DNA of 64,000 bases. It comes from Albula goreensis (Eukaryota > Chordata > Actinopteri > Albuliformes > Albulidae). The notes beneath the pieces are model-generated. The model ran no database searches and was not told where the DNA came from. It was given only the letters and a program-made list of their open reading frames with translations. The position numbers were made by a program, and so were the translations under genes. The stretch lies in contig CM040761.1 in the NCBI GenBank assembly GCA_022829145.1, positions 2,420,768 through 2,484,767 on the forward strand, in the 5' to 3' direction. Numbering within the stretch: the first letter of the stretch is position 1; the number at the start of each line of letters is the position of its first letter. Below, one piece after another: positions 51,801 through 61,674 of this stretch.

Positions 51801-54800
51801 AAGACTACAGCAGGCCTGTGCTCACAGAAAGACTACAGCAGGCATGTGCTCACAGAAAGACTACAGCAGGCATGAACACACAGAAAGACTACAGCAGGCA
51901 TGTGCACACAGAAAGACTATAGCGGTATTGTGCTTACAGAAAGACTACAGCAGGCATGTGCTCACAGAAAGACTACAGCAGGCATGTGCGCACAGAAAGA
52001 CTACAGCAGGCATGTGCGCACCGAAAGACTACAGCAGGCGTGTACACACAGAAAGACTACAGCAGGCATGTACACACAGAAAGACTACAGCAGGCATGTG
52101 CACACAGAAAGACTACAGCAGGCATGTGCTTACAGAAAGACTACAGCAGGCATGTGCACACAGAAAGACTACAGCAGGCATGTGCTCACAGAAAGACTAC
52201 AGCAGGCATGTGCTCACAGAAAGACTACAGCAGGCGTGTACACACAGAAAGACTACAGCAGGCATGTGTTCACAGAAAGACTACAGCAGGCATGTACACA
52301 CGGAAAGACTGCTGCAAACATGTGCTCACAGAAAGACTACAGCAGACATGTGCTTACAGAAAGACTACAGCAGGCATGTACACACAGAAAGACTACAGCA
52401 GGCATGTGCTCACAGAAAGAATACAGCAGGCATGTACACACGGAAAGACTGCTGCAAACATGTGCTCACAGAAAGACTACAGCAGACATGTGCTTACAGA
52501 AAGACTACAGCAGGCATGGACACACAGAAAGACTACAGCAGGCATGTGCACACAGAAAGACTATAGCGGTATTGTGCTTACAGAAAGACTACAGCAGGCA
52601 TGTGCTCACAGAAAGACTACAGCAGGCATGTGCACACAGAAAGACTACAGCAGGCATGTGCTCACAGAAAGACTACAGCAGGCATGTACACACAGAAAGA
52701 CTACAGCAGGCATGTACACACAGAAAGACTACAGCAGGCATGTGCGCACAGAAAGACTACAGCAGGCATGTGCTTACAGAAAGACTACAGCAGGCATGTG
52801 CACACAGAAAGACTACAGCAGGCATGTGCACACAGAAAGACTACAGCAGGCATGTGCTCACAGAAAGACTACAGCAGGCATGTGCACACAGAAAGACTAC
52901 AGCAGGCATGGACACACAGAAAGACTACAGCAGGCGTGTACACACAGAAAGACTACAGCAGACATGTGCTTACAGAAAGACTACAGCAGGCATGTACACA
53001 CAGAAAGACTACAGCAGGCATGTGCTCACAGAAAGACTACAGCAGGCATGTACACACAGAAAGACTACAGCAGCAAACACAGAAAGACTGCAGGCTCACA
53101 CAGAAAGACTACAGCAGACATGTGCTTACAGAAAGACTACAGAAAGACAGGGCATGTGCACAGAAAGACTCACAGAAAGACTACAGCAGGCATGTGCACA
53201 CAGAAAAACTACAGCAGACATGTGCGCACAGAAAGACTACAGCAGGCATGTGCACACAGAAAGACTACAGCAGGCATGTGCACACAGAAAGACTGCAGCA
53301 GGCATTTTACACACAGAAAGACTGCAGCAGGCATGTGCACACCGAAAGACTACAGCAGGCATTTTACACACAGAAAGACTGCAGCAGGCATGTGCTTACA
53401 GAAAGACTACAGCAGGCATTTTACACACAGAAAGACTGCAGCAGGCATGTGCACACAGAAAGACTACAGCAGGCATGTGCACACAGAAAGACTACAGCAG
53501 GCATGTGCTCACAGAAAGACTACAGCAGGCATGTGCACACAGAAAGACTACAGCAGGCATGTGCACACAGAAAGACTACAGCAGGCATGTGCACACAGAA
53601 AGACTACAGCAGGCATTTTACACACAGAAAGACTGCAGCAGGCATGTGCACACAGAAAGACTACAGCAGGCATTTTACACACAGAAAGACTGCAGCAGGC
53701 ATGTGCACACAGAAAGACTACAGCAGGCATTTTACACACAGAAAGACTGCAGCAGGCATGTGCACACAGAAAGACTACAGCAGGCATGTGCACACAGAAA
53801 GACTGCAGATGTAGCAGTAGATGAAAATTTCTGGACTTTCACCCCAAGTATCTGACTATGGAAGCAAAAAAAGGGACAACAGTTTGAATTTTAAGAGCCA
53901 CTGAATACTTAACAATGTAATTTTAAACACCACTGAATTTTCATATTGAAACATTTTACATAACCATATATCTGAATTATCTGTTTTGAATTAACCTCCT
54001 TGGAATGTGAATTATTTTTATTGCAATGTTTTGTCAGTGTTCACAAATTCAGACTCAATAATCAAGTTTCAGATTTTCAAAAAAACTGTTTTCAGATTGT
54101 TCGAGTGCTCAAATAGGACAGGTCAATTTCTGTTTGCAATAGAAAAAAAAATATTCAATAGGAATATCCAGGCTACCAAGGATATACAATTGAGCCCAGA
54201 GATTTGATGGAGAGATTTGCATCAATAAATTTCATTATTAAGTATTACTGTATTATTAAGTGCCTTTTTTAGCAGTATCTCACCCAGGAATCGAACCCAC
54301 AGCCTGGACACTCCAGTACGCCATGCTATAGCTTTTACTTTTAACATGAGCTGTGAGTGTATATGACTCTCCCATTCAAGTGTGTGAATGCAGTGAAAAC
54401 TATCGTCAAAAGGGAGCTTCAGACAGAAGAATGTTCTGTGTTCTCGTATGTTGAGTACCTCATTCTCCATTTTACCCGCCATGCTAGCTGAAGTGCTTTG
54501 GCCTCTTGCTACCTCTCAGCTCCCCCATTAGTGTATTTGTGTGTAAGCATGAGGATGACAAACATGTGGATTTGGCAACTTGACTCTGTGCTCCCGGTTG
54601 CAGATGGACTAGTCGTATTAGGCGCCGTAACCATCTCGCTGTGGTTGCAGGCTCAGAGGTCAGAGGAGAGGAGACATCTGGGCGTGTCCCAGATCACACT
54701 ACTGCTGTTGCACTAAACAGCTGGGACGGTCTTTAGTGTGTCACCTACGTGACCTTTTGTACCTCGTGAATCATCTCGTGTTGCATTGATTTTCCTCAAC

Positions 54801-55479
54801 CCCGCAGTCCAGACTAACCCATGTGTGTGTCAGCATATATGTATACGCACATGTGTGTACAACACAGGTTTCATGCCTTAGGGTCTTTTCCATTGAAGGT
54901 CAAAATCCCCATTCACTACAGTAACAAACCTTAAAGTATCCCTCCATTCACTAAAAAAAGAATGAGCAAGAGAGACACCATTCCCTACATTAATTAACGA
55001 GAGAGCAACTGTTTCTATTCCCCACAGTAATGAGCCATAGAGTGAACACATCTCCAGTAACCCAAATATCAGTCAGAGTATTGAGTGAAAAGAGAATTCC
55101 TTACAGATATGTCACTATCATTCCACTCCCCCTGCACACATATAATAACTGAGCAAGGGGTACCACGGCATTCGTAATGTGTCACTGATTTCAGCGTCTC
55201 ATAACAAGGCCCCCAAAAAACCCTGGATAAAAATCCAACACTCACAGTCACTAATGCATTTGCTCTTTACTCTGTCTCCTCCCACACACAGCCCCAAGCC
55301 CCCGCCCTCCGATGGAGTCAAGTCAAACCCTTCCAAGCGCCACCGGGATCGGCTAAACGGCGAGCTGGACAAACTGACGAGCCTGCTGCCCTTCTCGGAC
55401 GACGTGAGGGCGCGGCTCGACAAGCTGTCTGTGCTCCGGCTCAGTGTGGGCTACCTGAAGGTCAAGAGCTTCTTCAATG
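33820..55479 (+). CDS. ahr2: Aryl hydrocarbon receptor, 5' part (coding exons 1-2), fish AHR2-like
   Basis: AHR is a ligand-activated bHLH-PAS transcription factor: held in the cytoplasm with HSP90, it moves to the nucleus on binding dioxin-like ligands and pairs with ARNT on GCGTG sites. The window holds exons 33820-33878 and 55292-55479, which join in phase to 82 residues plus one base. Seen: basic cluster KKRKK (11-15) and KRHRDR (35-40), forming the bipartite nuclear localisation signal; bHLH about residues 33-82; a Leu-rich export-like stretch [11 protein letters not shown] (62-72). The N-terminus [18 protein letters not shown] favours AHR2 over AHR1. The remaining exons (PAS-A, PAS-B, transactivation) lie beyond 64000; intron 2 exceeds 8.5 kb. 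No defect is visible in the part present. Confidence 0.9.
33879..36773 (+). other. ahr2 intron 1, proximal part
   Basis: Intronic, AT-rich, no repeat or RNA gene recognised apart from short A or T runs (for example near 34250 and 34890). First introns often carry regulatory elements but none can be named here. Confidence 0.5.
36774..38268 (-). mobile_element. Tc1-like transposon in ahr2 intron 1
   Basis: Near full-length (1495 bp). Inverted ends TAGTGCCTACAGAAAATCAT and, read on the minus strand, CAGTGCCCATAGAAAATCAT are flanked by TA target duplications (36772-36773, 38269-38270). The transposase is antisense to ahr2. Confidence 0.88.
36943..37891 (-). pseudogene. Frameshifted Tc1-like transposase
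   Basis: Three minus-strand pieces in different frames make up a transposase. Piece 37694-37891: [20 protein letters not shown] then [19 protein letters not shown], the paired-type DNA-binding domain. Piece 37314-37625: [10 protein letters not shown] with the first catalytic Asp. Piece 36943-37182: [13 protein letters not shown], the C-terminal tail. Between the last two, translation in other frames shows QHDNNPKH (second Asp) and SPDLNPVE (third, Glu). All three catalytic residues are still legible, but frameshifts and stops inactivate it. Confidence 0.85.
38271..40154 (+). other. ahr2 intron 1, between Tc1 and gypsy elements
   Basis: AT-rich intron sequence, nothing recognised. Confidence 0.5.
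40155..40350 (-). repeat. 3' LTR of gypsy element, internally deleted
   Basis: Both ends match those of the 573-bp LTR at 43844-44416 (TGTCACGAATCAGGCAGGAC start; AGTACTGACA end), but about 380 bp of the middle is gone. Confidence 0.85.
40312..42447 (-). pseudogene. Degenerate gypsy pol (RT, RNase H, integrase, chromodomain)
   Basis: Minus-strand pieces in order. RT: the [17 protein letters not shown] box with catalytic YLDD at 42147-42158. RT thumb and RNase H start at 41610-41990, with [17 protein letters not shown] carrying an RNase H Asp. RNase H end and integrase at 40737-41438: [20 protein letters not shown], then a second frame (40864-41088) with [13 protein letters not shown] and [10 protein letters not shown], the Asp and Glu of the DDE core. 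Chromodomain at 40312-40590: [20 protein letters not shown]. Frameshifts and stops separate the parts, so no polyprotein can be made. Confidence 0.85.
42369..43843 (-). pseudogene. Degenerate gypsy gag with zinc knuckle
   Basis: Minus-strand pieces at 43533-43843, 43122-43359 and 42369-42687 resemble fish gypsy gag, with a capsid-like stretch ([20 protein letters not shown]) and a C-terminal zinc knuckle [15 protein letters not shown]. Knuckle spacing is CX2CX4HX5C, one residue longer than the usual CX2CX4HX4C. The pieces are in different frames, and about 350 bp of unrelated sequence (42775-43125) splits them. Confidence 0.7.
43844..44416 (-). repeat. 5' LTR of gypsy element
   Basis: 573-bp LTR bounded by TGTCA and TGACA. 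On the minus strand a TATTTATACC TATA-like box is followed by AATAAACTCAC as a likely polyadenylation signal. Confidence 0.85.
44417..45954 (+). other. ahr2 intron 1, between gypsy element and SINE
   Basis: Intron sequence with a GT-rich tract at about 45355-45440. Nothing else recognised. Confidence 0.5.
45955..46175 (+). mobile_element. tRNA-derived SINE
   Basis: The 5' part has RNA polymerase III promoter boxes: A box TAGCCTAGTGG (45966-45976) and B box GCTTCAAGTCC (46010-46020), 33 bases apart as in tRNA genes. The 3' part, GTAAGTCACTTTAGATAAAA then GCGTCAGCTAAATGA, is the conserved tail shared by many fish SINEs and their partner LINEs. Ends are approximate and no target duplication was confirmed. 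Confidence 0.85.
46176..51671 (+). other. ahr2 intron 1, unannotated part
   Basis: About 5.5 kb of AT-rich intron. A short ATACATGTATGTAT duplication lies at 48414-48440. No exon, RNA gene or named element was found. Confidence 0.45.
51672..53806 (+). repeat. 28-bp minisatellite array, about 76 units, in ahr2 intron 1
   Basis: The unit is a variable 10-base part (CATGTGCTCA, CATGTGCACA, CATGTACACA, CATGTGCTTA) followed by CAGAAAGACTACAGCAGG. A 29-bp variant has CATTTTACACA. Because 28 is not a multiple of 3 and the unit has no stop in any forward frame, all three forward frames stay open for up to 651 codons and give the same cyclic 28-residue peptide ([20 protein letters not shown] then AHRKTTAG). 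Not a gene: it sits in an intron and coding is a by-product of the repeat. The stretch 53080-53180 has partial, deleted units. Confidence 0.95.
53807..55291 (+). other. ahr2 intron 1, distal part
   Basis: Intron up to the exon 2 acceptor. It holds a possible SINE head near 54230-54345; otherwise nothing recognised. Confidence 0.45.
54230..54345 (-). mobile_element. Possible tRNA-like SINE fragment
   Basis: On the minus strand a near-perfect B box GGGTTCGATTCC follows an A-box-like TGGCGTACTGGA at about tRNA spacing. The 3' side runs into AT-rich sequence. No cloverleaf with acceptor pairing was made out, so a SINE or tRNA pseudogene is likelier than a working tRNA. Confidence 0.4.
55292..55479 (+). 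CDS. ahr2: ahr2 coding exon 2 (bHLH)
   Basis: 188 nt coding the bHLH domain: [20 protein letters not shown] then [20 protein letters not shown] then [22 protein letters not shown]. Acceptor ..CACACAG and donor GTCAGT bound it. The exon length and both junction phases match vertebrate AHR genes, and almost every residue is the AHR consensus. Confidence 0.95.
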
Positions 55480-56303
55480 GTCAGTATCAGCCAACCCCAC
55501 AAACACCCCATCGCTACGCTAACAAACCAGCTTCTCCCTGTCATACAACAGTGCACCATATTTTTATTGTATAACTTTATTGAATAAATAAATGGTCAAT
55601 AGCTTCCTTCCTTTTATCTTACGCTCACCCACTTGGACCGCTGATATATTTTATAAACAGCATTTGGATAAAGTTGAGCTGCCGATGTAATTTGGTTATT
55701 GGAAGCAATCTGTCATACCTATTCTAATTTGCTCATGTTGCTTATGAGGATATTATTAACGTATAATTGAGATTTTTTTCTGCCTAATAAAGCTAAAATG
55801 TTCTTTGGTGCATTCTCGCATATAATGGTTCATTCCTCAGTGGTGATCCATTGCTGTTTTGTTGCTATGATATTCTTAACTCTTAATGTTCATGGCATTT
55901 TTTAAATATGATAGTCATCTATTAATGCTTGTTGGAGGGTAATGACATCACTGACAAGAGGATGACTTTACATACACCAAGGTTTCCTGAGGGTCTGTCA
56001 GTCAAACCGAGGGAAAGTATATGGTTGAATTTGCCAGACATTCATAAATCAGTTTTGTGAAGGTCATTGTCTTGATTTGGGTTGGGCTGTGTAACAAAAT
56101 ATTTTCTTTAATTTTACAAATCCTCCTCAAAGGCTGTTGATTTCGAACTGCTTTCAGATAAGACTTATCCAAGAGCTGTGTATCGGCATGATCCGTATCG
56201 CAAAACCAGTGTGATATATTGCAAAACTGCAAACACAGTGATGTACAGCAATTCTTTAGCGGAGGAAATGTCATACAGACCATACCTGAATGTGTCTTCA
56301 GAT
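55480..56303 (+). other. ahr2 intron 2, proximal part
   Basis: Begins at the GTCAGT donor. AT-rich; no exon 3 found. Confidence 0.5.
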
Positions 56304-56732
56304 CTGAATGACATGGGTGCCAGTGTAATAATCTCAGGTCTGTTCATAGTTTTGGCTCTGAATGACATGGGTGCCAGTGTAATAATCTCAGGTCCGTTCA
56401 TAGTTGTGGCTCTGAATGACATGGGTGCCAGTGTAATAATCTCAGGTCCGTTCATAGTTGTGGCTCTGAATGACATGGGTGCCAGTGTAATAATCTCAGG
56501 TCTGTTCATAGTTTTGGCTCTGAATGACATGGGTGCCAGTGTAATAATCTCAGGTCCGTTCATAGTTGTGGCTCTGAATGACATGGGTGCCAGTGTAATA
56601 ATCTCAGGTCCGTTCATAGTTGTGGCTCTGAATGACATGGGTGCCAGTGTAATAATCTCAGGTCCGTTCATAGTTGTGGCTCTGAATGACATGGGTGCCA
56701 GTGTAATAATCTCAGGTTCGTCCAAAGTGGCT
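56304..56732 (+). repeat. 54-bp minisatellite, eight units, in ahr2 intron 2
   Basis: Copies begin at 56304, 56358, 56412, 56466, 56520, 56574, 56628 and 56682, the last partial. Each starts CTGAATGACATGGGTGCCAG. Two unit types differ in the 3' part: A (TCTGTTCATAGTTTTGG) and B (TCCGTTCATAGTTGTGG). The order is A B B A B B B then a diverged copy, so a three-unit block was duplicated. As 54 is a multiple of 3, open frames run through on both strands (LNDMGASVIISGPFIVVA repeat on plus, MSFRATTMNGPEIITLAP on minus). It is intronic and not considered a gene. Confidence 0.95.
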
Positions 56733-58934
56733 CTAGAAGATGGTGCTGTTGTTGTAGCTCTGTGCAGCCCTATTTCAACACTGTAAGTTACCTGAGTTGT
56801 GCAGGTGTCCCCACAGCACATTTTTTGAGGCGCATCATGTTCTGCAAACTCAGAAGAGGATTTGAAATCCATCGCTTTTAATGGAGATGACATGTCTTGA
56901 ATGGAATGTTCTGCACTTACTCTGTTTTATCCAAATTATGCATTTCTGGGGTCCAGTTTGGTTGTTCTGTCTTTTTTTGGTTAGGTCCAGTTTTCCTGAA
57001 ACATCATCAATGCATGTTTATCAGTGTATATGCTAAATGTTGCGTCTTTTATTTATTTATTACCATGTTGGGCAGTGTTATAGTGGGTGTTCTGGAATGG
57101 CTTGAACGTGGCTGGTGTGGAGGCCTGGGGTAGTGACACATTTTATTCCTCTGTTCATAGCTCATATTGTGCATCTCATGATTGTTCTGTTGTGAAGTCT
57201 GTGTTTTGTATGCTCATGTTGTCCCATACAGGGGTGTAAATGCTCATAACTGGGATGGAATTTTGTAAAATACATATTTTGTACGTTTAGCATTGTCTCT
57301 GGGAGCAGCAGTACAAAACATTGACAAATAGAAAAATATCAGTAGCTTGAAAGAAAAATGAATGTATTTGGTTTCCAAAGAACATGAATTTACCATAACC
57401 ACAACCCTTTTTTGAGATTTCGGTGTGCCCTTTGTATGATAACTGTGAACTGCTGACAGTGTTTCAGTGAAAAGCTGTGGGTGTCCTATTAGTTGTACAT
57501 TTACATTAGGGTGGATAGTAGGGAAATATATGTGCTGGTTGTGGTTTGGCAGGATGAGACGTCGCAAATGTGTCCTGGCTGCCAGTTACATTGAAATGCA
57601 GAACAACGCCCCCTTACTTTGCTACATAAACCACCAGACACACACACATGCACATGCACATACGCATACAAACACCAATGTGTGCACAGGCGATAAACAA
57701 ACAAGAAGCAACTCATTAAATAAATTTGTACTGGGAATGCGTCAGGCCTGCAATGGCAGGACACAATTAAGCAGGGATATAGTGGGTTATAATCAGCTGT
57801 TAAGCAAAGGATCCAAGAATTACTGCTTCATTGGGTACTCCTGTCGTAATGGCCTCCGAGTGGCTCGCAGGGCAATCTGCACACAGGGTTTTTGCAGGTG
57901 CATGAACTGAACGTAGACCGACAGTGTAACCCTCCAACAACATAACTGTGTAATGGAAGATCATGTTAGCTGGAGGATTCATATGCTACTGAATCCTCCT
58001 CAGCAGCTGGCCGGGCAGGTCACTGCAGCGGACTGAACAGTTTGGCCTCGCTAAAAAAAATACAAATCAGCAGCTAAGTGTTGCTAATACCTGTTGTTAT
58101 TCTGATCAAAAATTAAAGAGATTTTGAGAGAACCACTTGCTCAGAAGTGAAATCCTCATGTTTAAAAGCTCTGTAGCTTTTGAAGTTACCTTGATAACCA
58201 CCGGTGACACCTCTAGCTAGCTGTTCATTTGAATCCTGTTCAGCCAGTGAGATATGTGGCAGAGCAGAATTTTTTTCAGGTTTCTCAGAAACTGAAGCTT
58301 CACAATGCAGGAGCATTAACAGGCCCATTTTTTCTGTTATCATAAATCTCCAAATATTTATGCCTGCATTCATTGACAGAGAAGCTTTGTTGACTTACGC
58401 AGTTCCGAAATTCTCCTGACTGTGTGTATTTCTGTCTGTGGTGAATAATTACTTTTGACCATTAGTGTACAGTATATTATGCCATTATTTTGAATTGAGC
58501 CAATTGAAACATGTGACTTTGTTTAATCTTTTAATCTTTTGAATGAGAAGCTGATCTCTTTCATTGGCAAGCCGCTACATTGGGAAATTTATAAAATAAA
58601 CATCTGCTCCAACGTGCATGGCTAACTCCAATTACTTCCGACAGGCAAGATGTACCGTTTAATAACAGATTTTTATTAAGTGCTGGTATTGCCAGGGTAG
58701 CAGTTTGAAGTAGATCAAAGAAAAAAACAGCTCTGGAATGCCAGGCAGTCAACCTGCCCTCACATACCCTCTCCTTCACCCGATGTGGCCTTTGGTAACA
58801 GGTTTGCCCGAGAACAAGTTCTCGCACTTCCTTGTTCTGTCTCTGTTTTGCTGTACAATTAAACTTAAGGGCATCCTGCAGCCGAGCCCTGCAGACTGAG
58901 AGTGAACCCAGTCACCGCAAAGCACTGACATCGG
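56733..58934 (+). other. ahr2 intron 2, unannotated part
   Basis: Intron with a CA-rich patch near 57640-57680. No exon or named repeat seen. Confidence 0.45.
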
Positions 58935-59065
58935 CGTGACGGCTCTGACCCCCTGACAGCACTGCGTCATGGCTTTGACCCCCTGACGACAGCGCGTCAC
59001 AGCTTTGACCCAGCGTGTCACGGCTCTGACTGCCTGACGACAGCGCGTGATAGCTTTGACCCCCA
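58935..59065. repeat. Short GC-rich tandem repeat, about 30-bp unit
   Basis: Four to five imperfect copies around GCGTCACGGCTTTGACCCCC and TGACGACAGC. CpG-rich against an AT-rich surrounding. The 30-bp period is irregular, with one copy shortened. Confidence 0.8.
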
Positions 59066-61674
59066 TCTACCGGGCAGTAACTATCTTTTTGATTCCAGTG
59101 GCGTGAAGTAATACTCTCTGAGGTGTATAGGTACACGTTCCCTACACAAAATATATTGGAATACATGGTAACTTGTCAAACACAAATATTTGCTTGATAA
59201 CATTTGTATAATGGAAATGAATGTGTCAAAAGATATCCATAAGATGAATGTTTTTGCACTTATTTACTGGTTCATGTGGCAACCAAACCAAGCAGACAGT
59301 CCACATGTAACATTATTCATAATGTCGTACACCCCAATGCTTAAGTCAATACACAGTCCTAACCACAGATCTATGAAATCTGAATGATAAATCCATTTTA
59401 TTCACTGATTTTATGTTTTTTCAAGTAAATGGCAACCTGTCAGCATTTCAGTAGTTAAATTACATTAATATTGACAAACTGAATACTGCACTCTTGACCA
59501 CAAATATGGGTTGTTAGATTGAAGTTGTTTCAACTAAAATATTCACGGTAATCAAAATTTTGGCACCAGTCCTAATGTGATAGATACCAGATTTTCTGCA
59601 TCAGCTGTTATATCCTGTTGCTATGAGTACTTGTCATAGACAGAGTGGATAATTTATTCTGTGACATGAGTCATATAAATGTATTTATATTATTTTAGGA
59701 AATTATAGGTATGATCTATTTAAAAGCTGGACATTTGTTGTGTCAGTTTAAATAAATAATTCACTTTTATAAATTGCTTTTCTGTGGTATGACCTTCTCT
59801 ACCAGGATAGGTTCCCTTATTAGAGTTCATTCCCTTGAAAAAGGCTGTTTGTTATGCATGTGAAAAGGGTAAGCACTAGTAAGCAGGTAGGAGTGATGTA
59901 TGCCAGGAATCCTGTTCTTTGGCCAGTGACACACCAAGCCATCATTGAGCAATCTGTGATTTCATCTATGATTACAACAGAAATGGAGGCAGAAGACTGT
60001 GGGCTCCATCTTACATTCGGTGCAATGTGGCAATATGCCTTATTGTTAGCATTATGCTAGTTTTCACCCCATGCAGTTGTCATTTTAGCATAATGCACCT
60101 GAATCTTCTAAATCATCTAATATGACATGACACCAGACCTGGGTCAAATTCATATTTCATCTTGACCGTTAAACTACATTTATTTAATTTATTTGGGCAG
60201 AGAAATGTATTTGCAAATAAAAGTATTTTGTTTATTTTATTTCAGATTATTTGATTTATTTCAAAGTAATCAAATAATAGATATTTGATACTAGATTCCT
60301 AAAATTTGTAATTTGATGAGTTTATTGCAATTTCTCTACTATACTGTAAAAACTAATTGTCCATGGTCTTGAAACTGATACATTTGAAAATGTATCACAG
60401 ATAATTTCACAGAAATATTATTTCAGATATAACTGACTCGAACTTGATGAAGGGGGGGGTGTTGGTTACAGTATTGAGAAATATATAGCTGATAGATAGT
60501 AAGTAATGTCTGACTGTAAAGCCTATAAAGATTAAGTTGTCTGAACATTACATGTTCTGCCAAGAACGGGTAAAACAGGAGTTCATGGCCAGTGAATATT
60601 GCATTTATTTGGAAAAATTATATCACAAAAAAGGGGACAGTCTTGCTTCTCCTTGGGGAGCTGCCTATTGTTTCTGTAATTTCTCTGCTCACGTGATTGA
60701 ATCTGGAGCATGAGCTGGTCTCTCCCCTCAGCAGTGAATCTCCTTATTCCATTTAAGTCACAGCACCGTTAAAATAGCAGTAAGCCAATGCACAAACCTT
60801 ATCCATTTGTAATGGAAACAAAAGATGACACTCCAGCCTAATGAAGTGGCTTCGCCATGCCAATGTTCGCAATGAAGACAGTGGGATAAGGCATAGCCTA
60901 ACGTGTTTAGGGTCACAGTAGCTGCGTGGGCTACAGGTTTGTGTTCTGGAAATGCAGTAGCCAGGTCTTGACCGGATCCTTGTATGAGGGGGACAGGGGA
61001 GATCTTTCAGTTATTGTATATGACTTTCTTTATTTACAGAAAGGAAACAGAGATGTGTCTCCTCGCTTAGGAAGAGAATCATCCCGGGTTCTGCTATCCT
61101 AACAGCTCATGCCTGTCACAGGTTTCCTCGTATTGTTCTGCATGACTAAAATAGCAGCAGCAAGATACAGAGGGCAGCTCTGTCACCACCTTGGCTGGGC
61201 TGCTGGATACTCTGAAAAGAGTGGGAGGGTCTGGTTTTGGGTTGTTTGAATGGATCATGGTCTGGGAGGTATCCAGAAAAGGGATATCCAGTGTATTTAG
61301 CATTTAGGATATCCAGTGCAATAATGCTGTTAACTGCATTATGTCCTCAGCCATCTCCACTGCAGCAAAGGGTATGAAATGGGAGACTTATTTTACATTT
61401 ATTGTCCAGTGGTTTCCAAAGTTTCATTTGCAAGTGTTTTACAGAGAAGCAGAGATCAGAGTACATTCCCAGAACATCACAGTTGCCCTCTGACTCAAGA
61501 TTAGGCCACGCAGTTGGGAACTGTCTCATGTAGGAATTGGGCCATGTCCAGATCCTAATTTAATTTTCTGGAAAGTTAGGCATCTGACCCAGTGGCAGAA
61601 CTGGGAACAGAACTGATGGACCTATTGGGCTCTATTTTAATCTTATGTGTCCCATCTTATCCTATAGTCTAAGA
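59066..61674 (+). other. ahr2 intron 2, unannotated part
   Basis: AT-rich intron. Contains CAGACCTGGGTCAAAT at 60134-60149, also found at 25938, followed in both by T/A-rich sequence with ATTTGCAA-like motifs, so the two are probably copies of one repeat family. Confidence 0.4.

Noticed and set aside
51672..53806. CRISPR-like appearance (28-bp direct repeats)
   Set aside because: Units are directly adjacent head to tail with no unique spacers, no cas genes, and the genome is vertebrate.
51676..53855. Very long plus-strand reading frames (up to 651 codons) in three overlapping frames
   Set aside because: They arise from a stop-free 28-bp minisatellite inside the ahr2 intron; no splice context or family similarity supports a gene.
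54285..54345. Functional tRNA gene on the minus strand
   Set aside because: Good B box but no convincing acceptor stem or full cloverleaf; a SINE or tRNA pseudogene fits better.
56165..56893. 242-codon minus-strand and 202-codon plus-strand frames
   Set aside because: Products of a 54-bp, multiple-of-3 tandem repeat within ahr2 intron 2.
61020..61110. ahr2 exon 3 candidate after a TTTACAG acceptor-like site
   Set aside because: Translation does not resemble the PAS-A start in any frame and meets an early stop.
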